64,000 nt of DNA from CAWBRT01 sp963814745. Lineage in GTDB: Bacteria > Acidobacteriota > Terriglobia > Terriglobales > Acidobacteriaceae. The notes beneath the pieces were generated by a model that worked only from the letters and a program-made list of their open reading frames with translations, was not told the origin of the DNA and ran no database searches. The DNA lies in the NCBI GenBank assembly GCA_963814745.1, contig CAWFEA010000004.1, positions 744,001 to 808,000 on the forward strand. Direction: 5' to 3'. Made by a program: the position numbers and the translations under genes. Of this stretch, positions 34,332 through 41,766 are shown piece by piece. The first letter of the stretch is position 1. Each line of letters starts with the position of its first letter.

Positions 34332-36659
34332 TCAGCTATCCTCGTGAGTGTCCGCACCCCGCGCAGCTTCACGATCCTCTGGAGCCTCAAGCTCAGGGCT
34401 CGTTTCCGAAGCACCCTTCTCGCCATAGTATCCGCCATAGCGGGAGCCGTATCCGCCATAGCGGGAGCTGGAATAGTAATAGTAGTAATAGTCCGGCGAT
34501 TTAAAGTCGATGGCATTCATGACAACGCCCAGAACTCTCGCTTGGGCATAATAGAGCAGATTGAGTGAACGCCGAATTGCCGTAGTTGTCGTCTGAGCAG
34601 AACGAGCCACTAGAATGACCGCATCCATCGTTGGCGAAAGTATTACGGCATCGGTTACGGAGAGAATCGGCGGAGTATCGACGATGATGTGATCGTAGTT
34701 GCCGCGCCATTTTTCCAGCAACTCTCGCATCAAGTCTGAACTTAACAGCTCGGAGGGCTGAGGCGGCATCGGTCCTGCCAGCAGCGCATAAAGATTGGGC
34801 TGGAAGGTGCTGACGATTGCGTCCTCTGCGCTCACTCCCCCGGTCAAGACGTTGCTCAGGCCCAGAACAGCTTTCTGCGCTAGTCCAAGACATTTTTGTA
34901 TGCTCGGCCGCCGCAAGTCCGCATCGACGATTAATACGCGCTTGCCCTGCTGTGCGAGCACGACAGCGATATTAATGCTAGTCACCGACTTGCCATCCTG
35001 CGGCAGGGAACTGGTCACTAGGATCGTATGCGGCTGATGTCCCGCGCTGGACAACAGAATCGAAGTCCGCAGAGCCCGATATGCTTCCGCGATTTCCGAC
35101 TTCGGTTCCATGAATGCAATCTTGGCCATGAGCGCCGGGTTGGTGGCCGGGGCCAAATTAAACAGTCGCGACTTTAGACTGGCCTTGCGTTCGAGGCTGC
35201 CGAGTGCCGGGATGAGACCAATTACGGGTAGCCCCGTAATCTCTTCCGCTTGATCGGGGGTGCGCACCGTCGTGTCGAGTGCCTCGAGAGCGAATGCGCA
35301 TGCAACGCCTCCAACCAAACCCAGCAGCAGGGCAAATCCAAGGTATTGTGGAAAATTCGGTTTCGCCGGACGCACCGGAACCCTGGCCGGATCGACAACG
35401 GTGACGTTACTGGAGTTCAGACCCGCAATCAGACTGGCCTCGTTTAGTTTTTGCAGCAGGCCTTCGTACAATTGCCGATTGGATTCCGCATCTTCCTTCA
35501 ACGCTTTAAACTGAATTGCATTCTCGTTAAGCTTCTCGGTCTCGCCCTTTTGCACTTCCAACTCGGCCTTGAGCATATCCTCCCGCTTCAACGCGGCGTG
35601 ATAATCATTCAGGACCTTTCGGGTGGCAACTTCGAGTTGTTCCTTGTAAGACTTCTCCACTTGGCGAAGCCGATTGTCGAGCTCCTGAATCTTCGGGTAC
35701 GAAGGACCGAACTCAGTAGATAATTGCGCGCGCTGTGCTTGCAGGTCAGCCTGCTGCTGGCGCAGACTGCTCAACAATGGATCCTGCAGGACGGCGGTCG
35801 CAGCCTCACCTCGGCTGTTCTTGGCGGTTTGATAGATCGAGTTCTTGAGGATTCGGTCGGCTTGAGCCGTAGTCAGTTCCCTATTGAGATCGCTAAGTCT
35901 TTCGACCGTTATATTCTGCTTGTCATCAACCCCAAAAATCCCGTGGGTTCTTTGATACTCAACCAATTTTAGTTGCGCGCTCTCGACCGTGACCTTCAGG
36001 GTGGCAAGCTGCTTTGATAGCCAGTCCGCAGCGCTCATCGTACTGTCATAACGCGCCCTGATGTTCCGCTCGATGAAGGTAGAGACGACTTCGTTAGCAA
36101 TCTGGGCAGAGAGCTGTGGGTTCTTGTTCGAGAATTTTACTTCTATAAGCGTGGTGTTCGGCACCACCTGAACATGCAAATTTTTCCGAAAGCTGGTAAG
36201 CAGCCTGTCCTGCCTTATGAGAACGTCCCGTGCCGAGGTGCCCTTATTCGCAGGCAGAGGACGCGCGAAATCCTTATTCTGATCGAGGTGCAATTTCTGG
36301 ATTACGTCGCTGGCCAAGGAGTCGAGTTGGAGAATTCTCGCCTGGGTTTCCATTCCTTGGTCCGCACCGACCGGTTGCATAGGGCTGTCTTTGAAGCTCA
36401 GCAGGTTCGAAGGTTGGCTGTCGATCGAGATCCGAGCGGCAGCATCATATATGGGAGTCATTTGCAAAGAGACAATGGCGGCGAACCCGACGACCGTGAC
36501 CGCAGATGCAATGACCGTCCATTTACGCTTGCGCAAAATACGCCAGTAGTCGCCAAGCGTCGTGTCGCGAGCGCTAAGAGTGAATTGTTCTTTCAACCTG
36601 CGTGAATCCTGTGGTGTAAGCCCAGAGGGTTCGGTGAGTGTTTTTTCGTGACTGTTCAA
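34332..36659 (-). CDS. Wzc-like polysaccharide co-polymerase and BY-type tyrosine kinase
   Basis: A 775-residue inner-membrane protein that controls chain length and export of the polysaccharide. The Wzz domain has a membrane helix near residue 35 (TVIASAVTVVGFAAIVSL), a long coiled-coil periplasmic part (residues 160-410) and a second helix near 445. The cytoplasmic BY-kinase has Walker A SSLPQDGKS, Walker A' VLIVDADLRRP and Walker B HIIVDTPP. The tail is Tyr-rich (SPDYYYYYYSSSRYGGYG, SRYGGYYGEK: 11 Tyr in 25 residues), the autophosphorylation cluster. I take TTG 36659, 9 bases behind AGAGGA; the frame is open to 36707. It faces away from wza, which is unusual since the two are normally adjacent. 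Confidence 0.9.
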   Translation of the reverse strand: MNSHEKTLTEPSGLTPQDSRRLKEQFTLSARDTTLGDYWRILRKRKWTVIASAVTVVGFAAIVSLQMTPIYDAAARISIDSQPSNLLSFKDSPMQPVGADQGMETQARILQLDSLASDVIQKLHLDQNKDFARPLPANKGTSARDVLIRQDRLLTSFRKNLHVQVVPNTTLIEVKFSNKNPQLSAQIANEVVSTFIERNIRARYDSTMSAADWLSKQLATLKVTVESAQLKLVEYQRTHGIFGVDDKQNITVERLSDLNRELTTAQADRILKNSIYQTAKNSRGEAATAVLQDPLLSSLRQQQADLQAQRAQLSTEFGPSYPKIQELDNRLRQVEKSYKEQLEVATRKVLNDYHAALKREDMLKAELEVQKGETEKLNENAIQFKALKEDAESNRQLYEGLLQKLNEASLIAGLNSSNVTVVDPARVPVRPAKPNFPQYLGFALLLGLVGGVACAFALEALDTTVRTPDQAEEITGLPVIGLIPALGSLERKASLKSRLFNLAPATNPALMAKIAFMEPKSEIAEAYRALRTSILLSSAGHQPHTILVTSSLPQDGKSVTSINIAVVLAQQGKRVLIVDADLRRPSIQKCLGLAQKAVLGLSNVLTGGVSAEDAIVSTFQPNLYALLAGPMPPQPSELLSSDLMRELLEKWRGNYDHIIVDTPPILSVTDAVILSPTMDAVILVARSAQTTTTAIRRSLNLLYYAQARVLGVVMNAIDFKSPDYYYYYYSSSRYGGYGSRYGGYYGEKGASETSPELEAPEDREAARGADTHEDS

Positions 36660-36950
36660 AAGGTCTATTCCTCTGGTCCGTCCAAATCCGGCAACACACC
36701 TATGCAAGCAGAACTACGTCCGAGCCTTGCATCCGGCCTATTGGCGCGAGGCAGCTAAAACTGTAAGCGAGCCACACCACCGGGGAGCCGAAAACAAGTC
36801 GAAAGCCAGAACACCTCGTGCAGTACTCAACCGTGTGTCTCAGTATACGTCAAGCATAACTAGAATGCTACTAGCCAATGCAATTTTATGTCGCGCCAAA
36901 ACAATTTGATGAACCGGCAGGGTGCGCTGTCCGCGGTGCACTCGATAGGG

Positions 36951-37650
36951 CATGGAATCCAGCGAGAAAGACGTAAAAGCTGATATTACACTGGGATTGG
37001 ACTTAAGTGACCGGGTGATAGCGGGCGAACATAGCAACCGACAGACGGCGCCACCCATTGCGCGACCACCCGTTGAGAAAAAAAGACCGACAAACGCGAT
37101 GCGGCACACATTCTGAAGCTGCTGGTGGAGGGACGGGCTCCGTGACTGTGGACGCCTTCGGCCGAGCAGCGTGTTCTGCGGCAGATGCTGATTCATCGGC
37201 ACAAGCTGGTGGCGATCCGTACGCGGGTAAAGAACGGATTGCAGCACCTGATGTCGGACCGGGGGTGCGAAGAAGCGCAAGCTGTGGACGGAGGCCGGGC
37301 AGAAAGCATTGCACGAGCTGCCGCTCGAGGGCTGGGCGGCGCGCCGCCAGGGCCTGTTGGGATTGCTGGCCAGTCTGGCCAACCAGATCGGCAAACTGGA
37401 CCTGGCAGCCAAGCAGGCCGCCAAAGAGCACGAGCAGGCGCGGTTGCTGATGACACAACCAGGCGTGGGGCCGATCACCGCGCTGGCCTTCGCCGTGACC
37501 CTCGGCGACGTTACCCGCTTCCGGCGCGGCAAACAGGTGGCGAGCTATCTGGGACTGTTTCCGCGCGAACACAGCTCGGGAGGCCCACAGCAGTTGGGTG
37601 CGATCAGCAGCCATTTACGGAAGCCGGCAGGTCGTTCACACTTTCCGTAT
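36951..37650 (+). mobile_element. IS110-family transposase relic
   Basis: Pieces of one IS110/IS1111-type transposase are seen in order but in different frames. ITLGLDLSDRVI is the N-terminal DEDD start, and KTDKRDAAHILKLLVEGRAP the second acidic block. LRQMLIHRHKLVAIRTRVKN and LPLEGWAARRQGLLGLLASL come next, then the C-terminal MTQPGVGPITALAFAVTLGD and VTRFRRGKQVASYLGLFPRE, HSSGG, with the GVGPxTA helix-hairpin-helix. The end after LGAIS is lost at the toxin gene. At least two frameshifts and a stop make it inactive. Confidence 0.82.
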
Positions 37651-38022
37651 CGGCCCCGGATAATTTAGCAGTTTACGGTCATTGGTCAGCAGCGTAATGC
37701 CCTCGACCGTAGCTTGGGCCACAAGGATGCGATCGAAGGGATCCTTGTGTGTTGATGGCAAGTGGTCAACGTTAATGGCGTGTTCGCCGGTGATGGGCAG
37801 TTCGGTATAGCCGTTATCCAACAATCCGCGGCGCAGCAACCTCGCGTCCACCTGGAAGTCTCGTCGTCCGAGGCTGCATTTTATCGTGATCTCCCACATG
37901 CTAGCCGCACTGAAGAGTAGATCGTTCTCCAAATTCTCGATCAAAGCACGGGCGGCTTTTGGCAACCGTTTGGGCTCATTCGCTGCCCAGAGCAGCAGAT
38001 GCGTATCCAGCAGCAGCTTCAC
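37636..38022 (-). CDS. PIN-domain toxin (VapC-like)
   Basis: A 128-residue PIN-domain ribonuclease, the toxin of a type II toxin-antitoxin pair. LLLDTHLLLWAANEP carries the first conserved Asp, SMWEITIKCSLG the conserved Glu, and THKDPFDRILVAQA the third and fourth acidic residues; NDRKL follows. All catalytic positions are present, so the toxin should be active. The DTHxLLWAxxEP form marks the COG3744 branch, which usually pairs with Phd/YefM antitoxins, as here. It overlaps the antitoxin by 4 bases. Its 3' end has been joined to the IS110 relic. Confidence 0.9.
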   Translation of the reverse strand: MKLLLDTHLLLWAANEPKRLPKAARALIENLENDLLFSAASMWEITIKCSLGRRDFQVDARLLRRGLLDNGYTELPITGEHAINVDHLPSTHKDPFDRILVAQATVEGITLLTNDRKLLNYPGPIRKV

Positions 38023-38264
38023 TCTTCACCGCCGAACATCAGCTCGATTTCAGAGCCGCCCATAACGTCAAAGTCGTCCGGAACCGAAAACTGTCCAGCG
38101 AGGAAGCCGAGCCTGCGGACCTGCTTGCCGGTGGGGGTGTCCAGCGGCGTGACCTTCACCAGGGGCTTGCCCGCCTTGGCGATAATGAAGGCTTTTCCGT
38201 TGGCGGCCTGATCCACTAAGCGGGACAGCTGGGTCTTGGCTTCATGGATGTTGACGGTATCCAT
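38019..38264 (-). CDS. Phd/YefM-type antitoxin
   Basis: An 81-residue antitoxin that binds DNA with its N-terminus and the PIN toxin with its C-terminus. VNIHEAKTQLSRLVDQAANG, KAFIIAKAGKPLVKVTPL is the classic Phd/YefM pattern. ATG 38264 follows GAGG by 5 bases; a GTG two codons upstream is possible. The gene starts about 12 bases after a perfect 9-bp palindrome, which the antitoxin is expected to bind. Confidence 0.9.
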   Translation of the reverse strand: MDTVNIHEAKTQLSRLVDQAANGKAFIIAKAGKPLVKVTPLDTPTGKQVRRLGFLAGQFSVPDDFDVMGGSEIELMFGGEE

Positions 38265-38275
38265 AGGCACCTCAT

Positions 38276-38321
38276 TAAACTAAGTTCACTTAGTTTAGTC
38301 TATACGCTCGGCCACTGTCAA
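38276..38321 (-). promoter_or_regulatory. Promoter and palindromic operator of the Phd/PIN pair
   Basis: TAAACTAAG (38276-38284) and CTTAGTTTA (38289-38297) form a perfect 9-bp inverted repeat with a 4-base spacer. On the minus strand a consensus -35 TTGACA (38321-38316) stands 18 bases from TAAACT (38297-38292), a fair -10 inside the palindrome. Antitoxin binding there would block transcription, the usual autoregulation of such pairs. Confidence 0.72.
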
Positions 38322-38391
38322 GACGGAAAGCAGCCGCCATTCAGTTTGCGCCAAAACCCTCATGGACTACGTGCGGCATTCCGCAAGCCGT

Positions 38392-38566
38392 CTCAGGGTG
38401 CAAAGAACGATTTCTCCATCTCCAGCTGAACTGGAACAGGATCGACTTTAGCAGCTTTGTGTTCAAGGAGTGCTTTTTTAGCCTGCTGGAGGGTATAAAG
38501 TTGACGACAGCGCGCCTTGCAGACTGCACATGCGCCTGCTGCGAGCGGCGGGCATTGCAAAAGACA
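38392..38566 (-). other. Short open frame between two toxin-antitoxin pairs, unrecognised
   Basis: The minus strand is open here and reads CAVCKARCRQLYTLQQAKK, ALLEHKAAKVDPVPVQ, LEMEKSFFAP before a stop at 38392-38394. It has three closely spaced Cys and looks protein-like, but it has no convincing start and matches nothing I know. It may be the tail of a lost gene. Confidence 0.25.
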
Positions 38567-38567
38567 A

Positions 38568-38942
38568 TCAGTAGAACGACAACTCCTTCATCGGATAATG
38601 CTTCCGATTGCGTGTCCAAAGGTCCGCACGATTTAGCAAAGCTGCAGAAGCTACCAGTGCGTCACCCAGTTCAACACTGTGACTCTTGCGATATTGCCGG
38701 AGATAATCACCAGCCTGGCGCCCGGTTTCACTGTCAATCGGAGCACACGTCAGCGCCCGAAACAGCTTCGTTAGCGCCTCATGCTCGCGCGTACGCGCGC
38801 CTGCCCAAAGTTCCGCGGCAGTCACTGGTGAGTACAGGATGGGAACATCGGATTGGCTCAATTCATTCCACCGGGACAGAACCTTCTGATCCTTGCCGCG
38901 GGAGACTTCGATGAGGACATCGGAATCCACCAGCACCGTCAC
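38568..38942 (-). CDS. vapC: PIN-domain toxin (VapC-like), second pair
   Basis: A 124-residue PIN-domain ribonuclease of the VapC type. VLVDSDVLIEVSRG has the first Asp, SPVTAAELWAGAR the Glu, VELGDALVASAALL the Asp of the GDAL(V/I)A motif, and LWTRNRKHYPM the final basic block. It is complete. The TRNxKHY(P)xx form is typical of VapC toxins that cut tRNA or rRNA in related systems. It overlaps its antitoxin by 4 bases, the usual coupling of the pair. Confidence 0.9.
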   Translation of the reverse strand: MTVLVDSDVLIEVSRGKDQKVLSRWNELSQSDVPILYSPVTAAELWAGARTREHEALTKLFRALTCAPIDSETGRQAGDYLRQYRKSHSVELGDALVASAALLNRADLWTRNRKHYPMKELSFY

Positions 38943-39196
38943 TGTTTTCCGCGCCTCTCAATCCGGCTACCGCGCCGCAAGTTGCGCACGTATGCAACAG
39001 AATCAGATACGTCGAAGCGATCATTGCGTATACCCACAAAAGCCTGCATAGCTTCTCGTCGGCCCTCAAACTTGCCAAGATACCGCTCTCGAGCGACTCG
39101 GCGCACAAGGTCGGAGACCGTGGTTCCCTGAGTGTGCGCGTGTGCGCGAAGGGCGTTCCACAAATCATCGTCCAAGTACAGTTGCGTTCGTTTCAT
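38939..39196 (-). CDS. Ribbon-helix-helix antitoxin (VapB/CopG type)
   Basis: An 85-residue antitoxin. MKRTQLYLDDDLWNALRAHA is the ribbon-helix-helix DNA-binding start, followed by TVSDLVRRVARERYLG and an acidic/aromatic toxin-binding tail. I use ATG 39196; the frame is open to 39256, but those codons cover the operator and promoter. The ATG lies only a few bases after the TATACT box, so the message is probably leaderless. Confidence 0.87.
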   Translation of the reverse strand: MKRTQLYLDDDLWNALRAHAHTQGTTVSDLVRRVARERYLGKFEGRREAMQAFVGIRNDRFDVSDSVAYVRNLRRGSRIERRGKQ

Positions 39197-39198
39197 GA

Positions 39199-39211
39199 TG
39201 TATAGTATACA
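39199..39211 (-). promoter_or_regulatory. Operator palindrome of the VapB/VapC pair
   Basis: TGTATA-G-TATACA is a perfect 6-bp palindrome around one base, ending 2 bases before the antitoxin ATG. On the minus strand it contains TATACT, a near-consensus -10. A ribbon-helix-helix dimer binding here would cover the -10 and the start. No matching -35 is clear. Confidence 0.62.
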
Positions 39212-39267
39212 CCATAACCTCAAAGTTCGTCGATCGAATTCACCCTCTCCGGCCATGCCTCTTCGCT

Positions 39268-39535
39268 TCAGACAGCGTCTTGCCTGATCGGTTGCATTCG
39301 GCGGCGCTTGCGGGCCGCGGGCCAGAGGTCGTAGTTCATTTGGAGCTTCAGCCAGAGATCCGGGGTGGTACTGAAGGCTTCAGCCAAGCGCAGGACCATG
39401 TCCGCCCGAAACCCCAGCCTTACCATTGATGAGCCGGCAGAGCGTGACGCACGAGACCCCGAGATGATCCGCCGCCGCCGAGACAGACATTGAGCCGGGC
39501 CGTTTCCGCAAGACGTCGCCTGGGTGTGCTGGGTT
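39268..39535 (-). pseudogene. HigA-type XRE antitoxin, frameshifted
   Basis: The minus strand reads NPAHPGDVLRKRPGSMSVSA then AADHLGVSCVTLCRLINGKAG, which is the HigA start and helix-turn-helix (HPGExL...MSVxxAAxxLGVSRxTLSRLLNGK). The frame then shifts by one base, and the rest of the domain is found in the next frame: FRADMVLRLAEAFSTTPDLW, LKLQMNYDLWPA, ending at a stop at 39268-39270. No HigB toxin gene is left beside it. It is a decayed HigBA pair. Confidence 0.78.
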
Positions 39536-39550
39536 ACCGCAACTATTTAG

Positions 39551-39703
39551 GGTTCCAAAGCTAAGTTCCGCGAGTACGGTATCGCGGCGGCTTTCGGGGC
39601 GGACTACATTCGTTCAAACCTGACAGCGTCGAGCGGGAACTCGGGCGTCTTTGGCATTTCTGAAAGTACTCTTCCAGGCGGAACAGGCTTGAACTTCAAC
39701 TAG
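39551..39703 (+). other. Short frame resembling part of an outer-membrane protein, possible relic
   Basis: A 50-codon open stretch without a start codon reads SKAKFREYGIAAAFGADYIR, SNLTASSGNSGVFGIS and ends GTGLNFN. GTTCCGCGAGTACGGT here also occurs in the barrel gene at 9675-9690, with more matches after it, in the same reading frame (FREYG). It may be the C-terminal scrap of a related barrel protein. Weak evidence. Confidence 0.25.
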
Positions 39704-39999
39704 CGGCTATCTCCAATCCGCATCGGTAATGCAGACGCATCCGGCAGCGGCGCCGAATTTTGACCTGTCAGCTTTGATATCGCCGGCAGATAGCCCTGCT
39801 CGGCAGAGAGTTGATACCACTCCTGAGCTTGGGTATCGTCCCCGAGTTCCTCGAATCCGGTAGCCACGATATATTGGGCCGGAGCCGAACCGGAAAGAGC
39901 TTCACGGGAAACCGATCGCCAATCGTGACGTTCGAGCAAATCGCCTTCCGCCATCAGCGCTCGTAGCGCGGCCAACACTGCACTCTTTCGATCAGTCAT
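39700..39999 (-). CDS. Small Sel1/TPR-like hypothetical protein
   Basis: A 99-residue soluble protein. Residues 44-75 (PAQYIVATGFEELGDDTQAQ, EWYQLSAEQGYLPAI) look like one Sel1/TPR helix pair, in which A-x-x-W/Y-Y-x-x-A-A-E-Q-G is typical. The N-terminus is a helical segment (RKSAVLAALRALMAE). The frame is open upstream to 40137, but ATG 39999 gives the compact protein. Sel1 repeats mediate protein contacts; nothing more can be said of its role. It stands alone after the toxin-antitoxin debris. Confidence 0.5.
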   Translation of the reverse strand: MTDRKSAVLAALRALMAEGDLLERHDWRSVSREALSGSAPAQYIVATGFEELGDDTQAQEWYQLSAEQGYLPAISKLTGQNSAPLPDASALPMRIGDSR

Positions 40000-40311
40000 G
40001 ATTGCCTCCACTCCGACAACGCCTGCTGGCTCCATAACAACACTGTGCTTTGCCCGGGGCAAGGTTACGCTAGGCAGATTCACCAAAGGTATTTCCAGGT
40101 TGAACCACGTCCAAGGCGCTCCCAAAAAGGGAAACATAGCCAGACGGAAAGCGCCTGACAGAGTAGCCCGCGGGCTTAAGCCTGAAAATGGACGGTGAAT
40201 ATGCCTGCTTCACCGCGTCTACCATCGTGCGCTGCTAGAGCGGCGGGATTCCGGCGGATCCATCTTGTTCCGCCTGTGCCGCGCGCACTGGCTGGCATTT
40301 TTGATCTGTGG

Positions 40312-41766
40312 TTACTGAGGCTCGGTCACCGGCTCAATCAAGCCTTTCAGGCGCTCAATCTCTGCCTTGAGGAATGCATCCACTCCCCTGGCCGCCGCTC
40401 GGCCCTCGGCGATGGCCCAAACGATCAGCGATTGTCCTCTTCGCATGTCGCCCGCGGCAAAGACGCAGGGGACCGAGGTCATGTTATTCGAGTCGGTGGC
40501 CACATTGCCGCGCGCATCCAGCCTGACCCCAAGTTGATCGAGCATTCCGTTGCGCACCGGACCGGCGAATCCCATCGCCAGCAAGACGAGGTCCGCCTCG
40601 ATCGTAAACTCGGTTCCGGGCAGCGGTTCGAACTTGGGCGGCGGCCCCACCCGGGTCGCATGCAGAAGTTTCACGTTGCCGTGTTCGTCGCCGCTGAATT
40701 TCGTAGTTGCGATTCCCCAGTCGCGAACCCCGCCTTCCTCGTGCGAGCTTTCCGTGCGCAACTGCAATGGCCATAGCGGCCAAGGCGTGCTCGGCGAACG
40801 CGTGTCCGGCGGCTTGGGAAGTAACTCGAGCTGCAGCACGGAGAGCGCCTTCTGACGATGAGCCGTACCGACGCAATCGGCGCCGGTATCGCCGCCTCCG
40901 ATCACCACGACGCGCTTACCGCAGGCCGATATGTCTTGGGTTTCGGTGAGGGGTAAACCATCACAACGCCGGTTTTGCGGGACCAGAAAATCGAGAGCGA
41001 AATGAATGCCCTGGAGTTCCCGCCCGGGAATGGGCAGATCGCGAGGCTGCTCGGCGCCGCCGGCCAGCACGGCGACGTCGAACTCCTTGCGCAGGGCCTG
41101 GACGAGGATGTCCTTGCCGATGTGAGCGTTGGTTACGAACTCGACGCCTTCCTTCGTCATCTGGTCCAGGCGCCGGTCGATGAGGTGCTTCTCCATCTTG
41201 AAATGCGGAATGCCGTAGCGCAGCAGGCCGCCGATGCGGTCGGCCTTCTCAAAGACGGTCACCCCATGTCCGGCGCGCCGCAACTGCTGTGCGGCCGCCA
41301 ATCCGGCTGGTCCGGAGCCAATCACGCAGACGCGTTTGCCGGATTCCTTCGGCGGCGGCTCGGGGACGATCCACCCTTCCTCGAAACCGCGATCGACGAT
41401 TGCTTTTTCAATTTGCTTGATCGCCACGGCGGGCTCGTTGATCGCCAGCACGCAGGCCGCTTCGCAAGGCGCCGGACAAAGTCTGCCGGTAAACTCCGGA
41501 AAGTTGTTGGTGGCGTGCAACTGGCGCACCGCGGCCTTCCAGCGTCCCTGGTACACCATGTCATTCCAGTCTGGAATGATGTTGTTGAGCGGGCATCCGG
41601 TGTGGCAAAACGGCACGCCGCAATCCATGCAGCGTGCACCTTGCTGGCGAAGCTTCTCGTCCGGAAACTCCGTATAAATCTCAAGCCAGTCGTTAATGCG
41701 CTGCGGCACCGGACGGCGCGAGGGTAACTCTCGCTCATATTCAATAAAACCGGTAACTTTACCCAT
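40312..41766 (-). CDS. gltD: Glutamate synthase small subunit
   Basis: A 484-residue NADPH-oxidising subunit of glutamate synthase; it passes electrons to GltB. The N-terminal cysteine motifs CMDCGVPFCHTGCPLNN and CPAPCEAACVLAIN bind the two 4Fe-4S clusters. IGSGPAGLAAAQQLRRAGHG near residue 147 binds FAD, VVIGGGDTGADCVG near residue 288 binds NADPH, and GDMRRGQSLIVWAIAEGR near residue 447 is the C-terminal FAD block. ATG 41766 overlaps the gltB stop by 8 bases (ATGGGTAA); a start at 41790 lies deeper in gltB. Complete and expected to work. Confidence 0.96.
   Translation of the reverse strand: MGKVTGFIEYERELPSRRPVPQRINDWLEIYTEFPDEKLRQQGARCMDCGVPFCHTGCPLNNIIPDWNDMVYQGRWKAAVRQLHATNNFPEFTGRLCPAPCEAACVLAINEPAVAIKQIEKAIVDRGFEEGWIVPEPPPKESGKRVCVIGSGPAGLAAAQQLRRAGHGVTVFEKADRIGGLLRYGIPHFKMEKHLIDRRLDQMTKEGVEFVTNAHIGKDILVQALRKEFDVAVLAGGAEQPRDLPIPGRELQGIHFALDFLVPQNRRCDGLPLTETQDISACGKRVVVIGGGDTGADCVGTAHRQKALSVLQLELLPKPPDTRSPSTPWPLWPLQLRTESSHEEGGVRDWGIATTKFSGDEHGNVKLLHATRVGPPPKFEPLPGTEFTIEADLVLLAMGFAGPVRNGMLDQLGVRLDARGNVATDSNNMTSVPCVFAAGDMRRGQSLIVWAIAEGRAAARGVDAFLKAEIERLKGLIEPVTEPQ

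Noticed and set aside
38459..38914. 151-codon plus-strand frame across the second toxin gene
   Set aside because: Antisense to the VapC gene and to a short minus-strand frame; Cys- and Ser-rich product without known motifs.
40975..41727. 250-codon plus-strand frame opposite gltD
   Set aside because: Shadow of gltD; no domain motifs.
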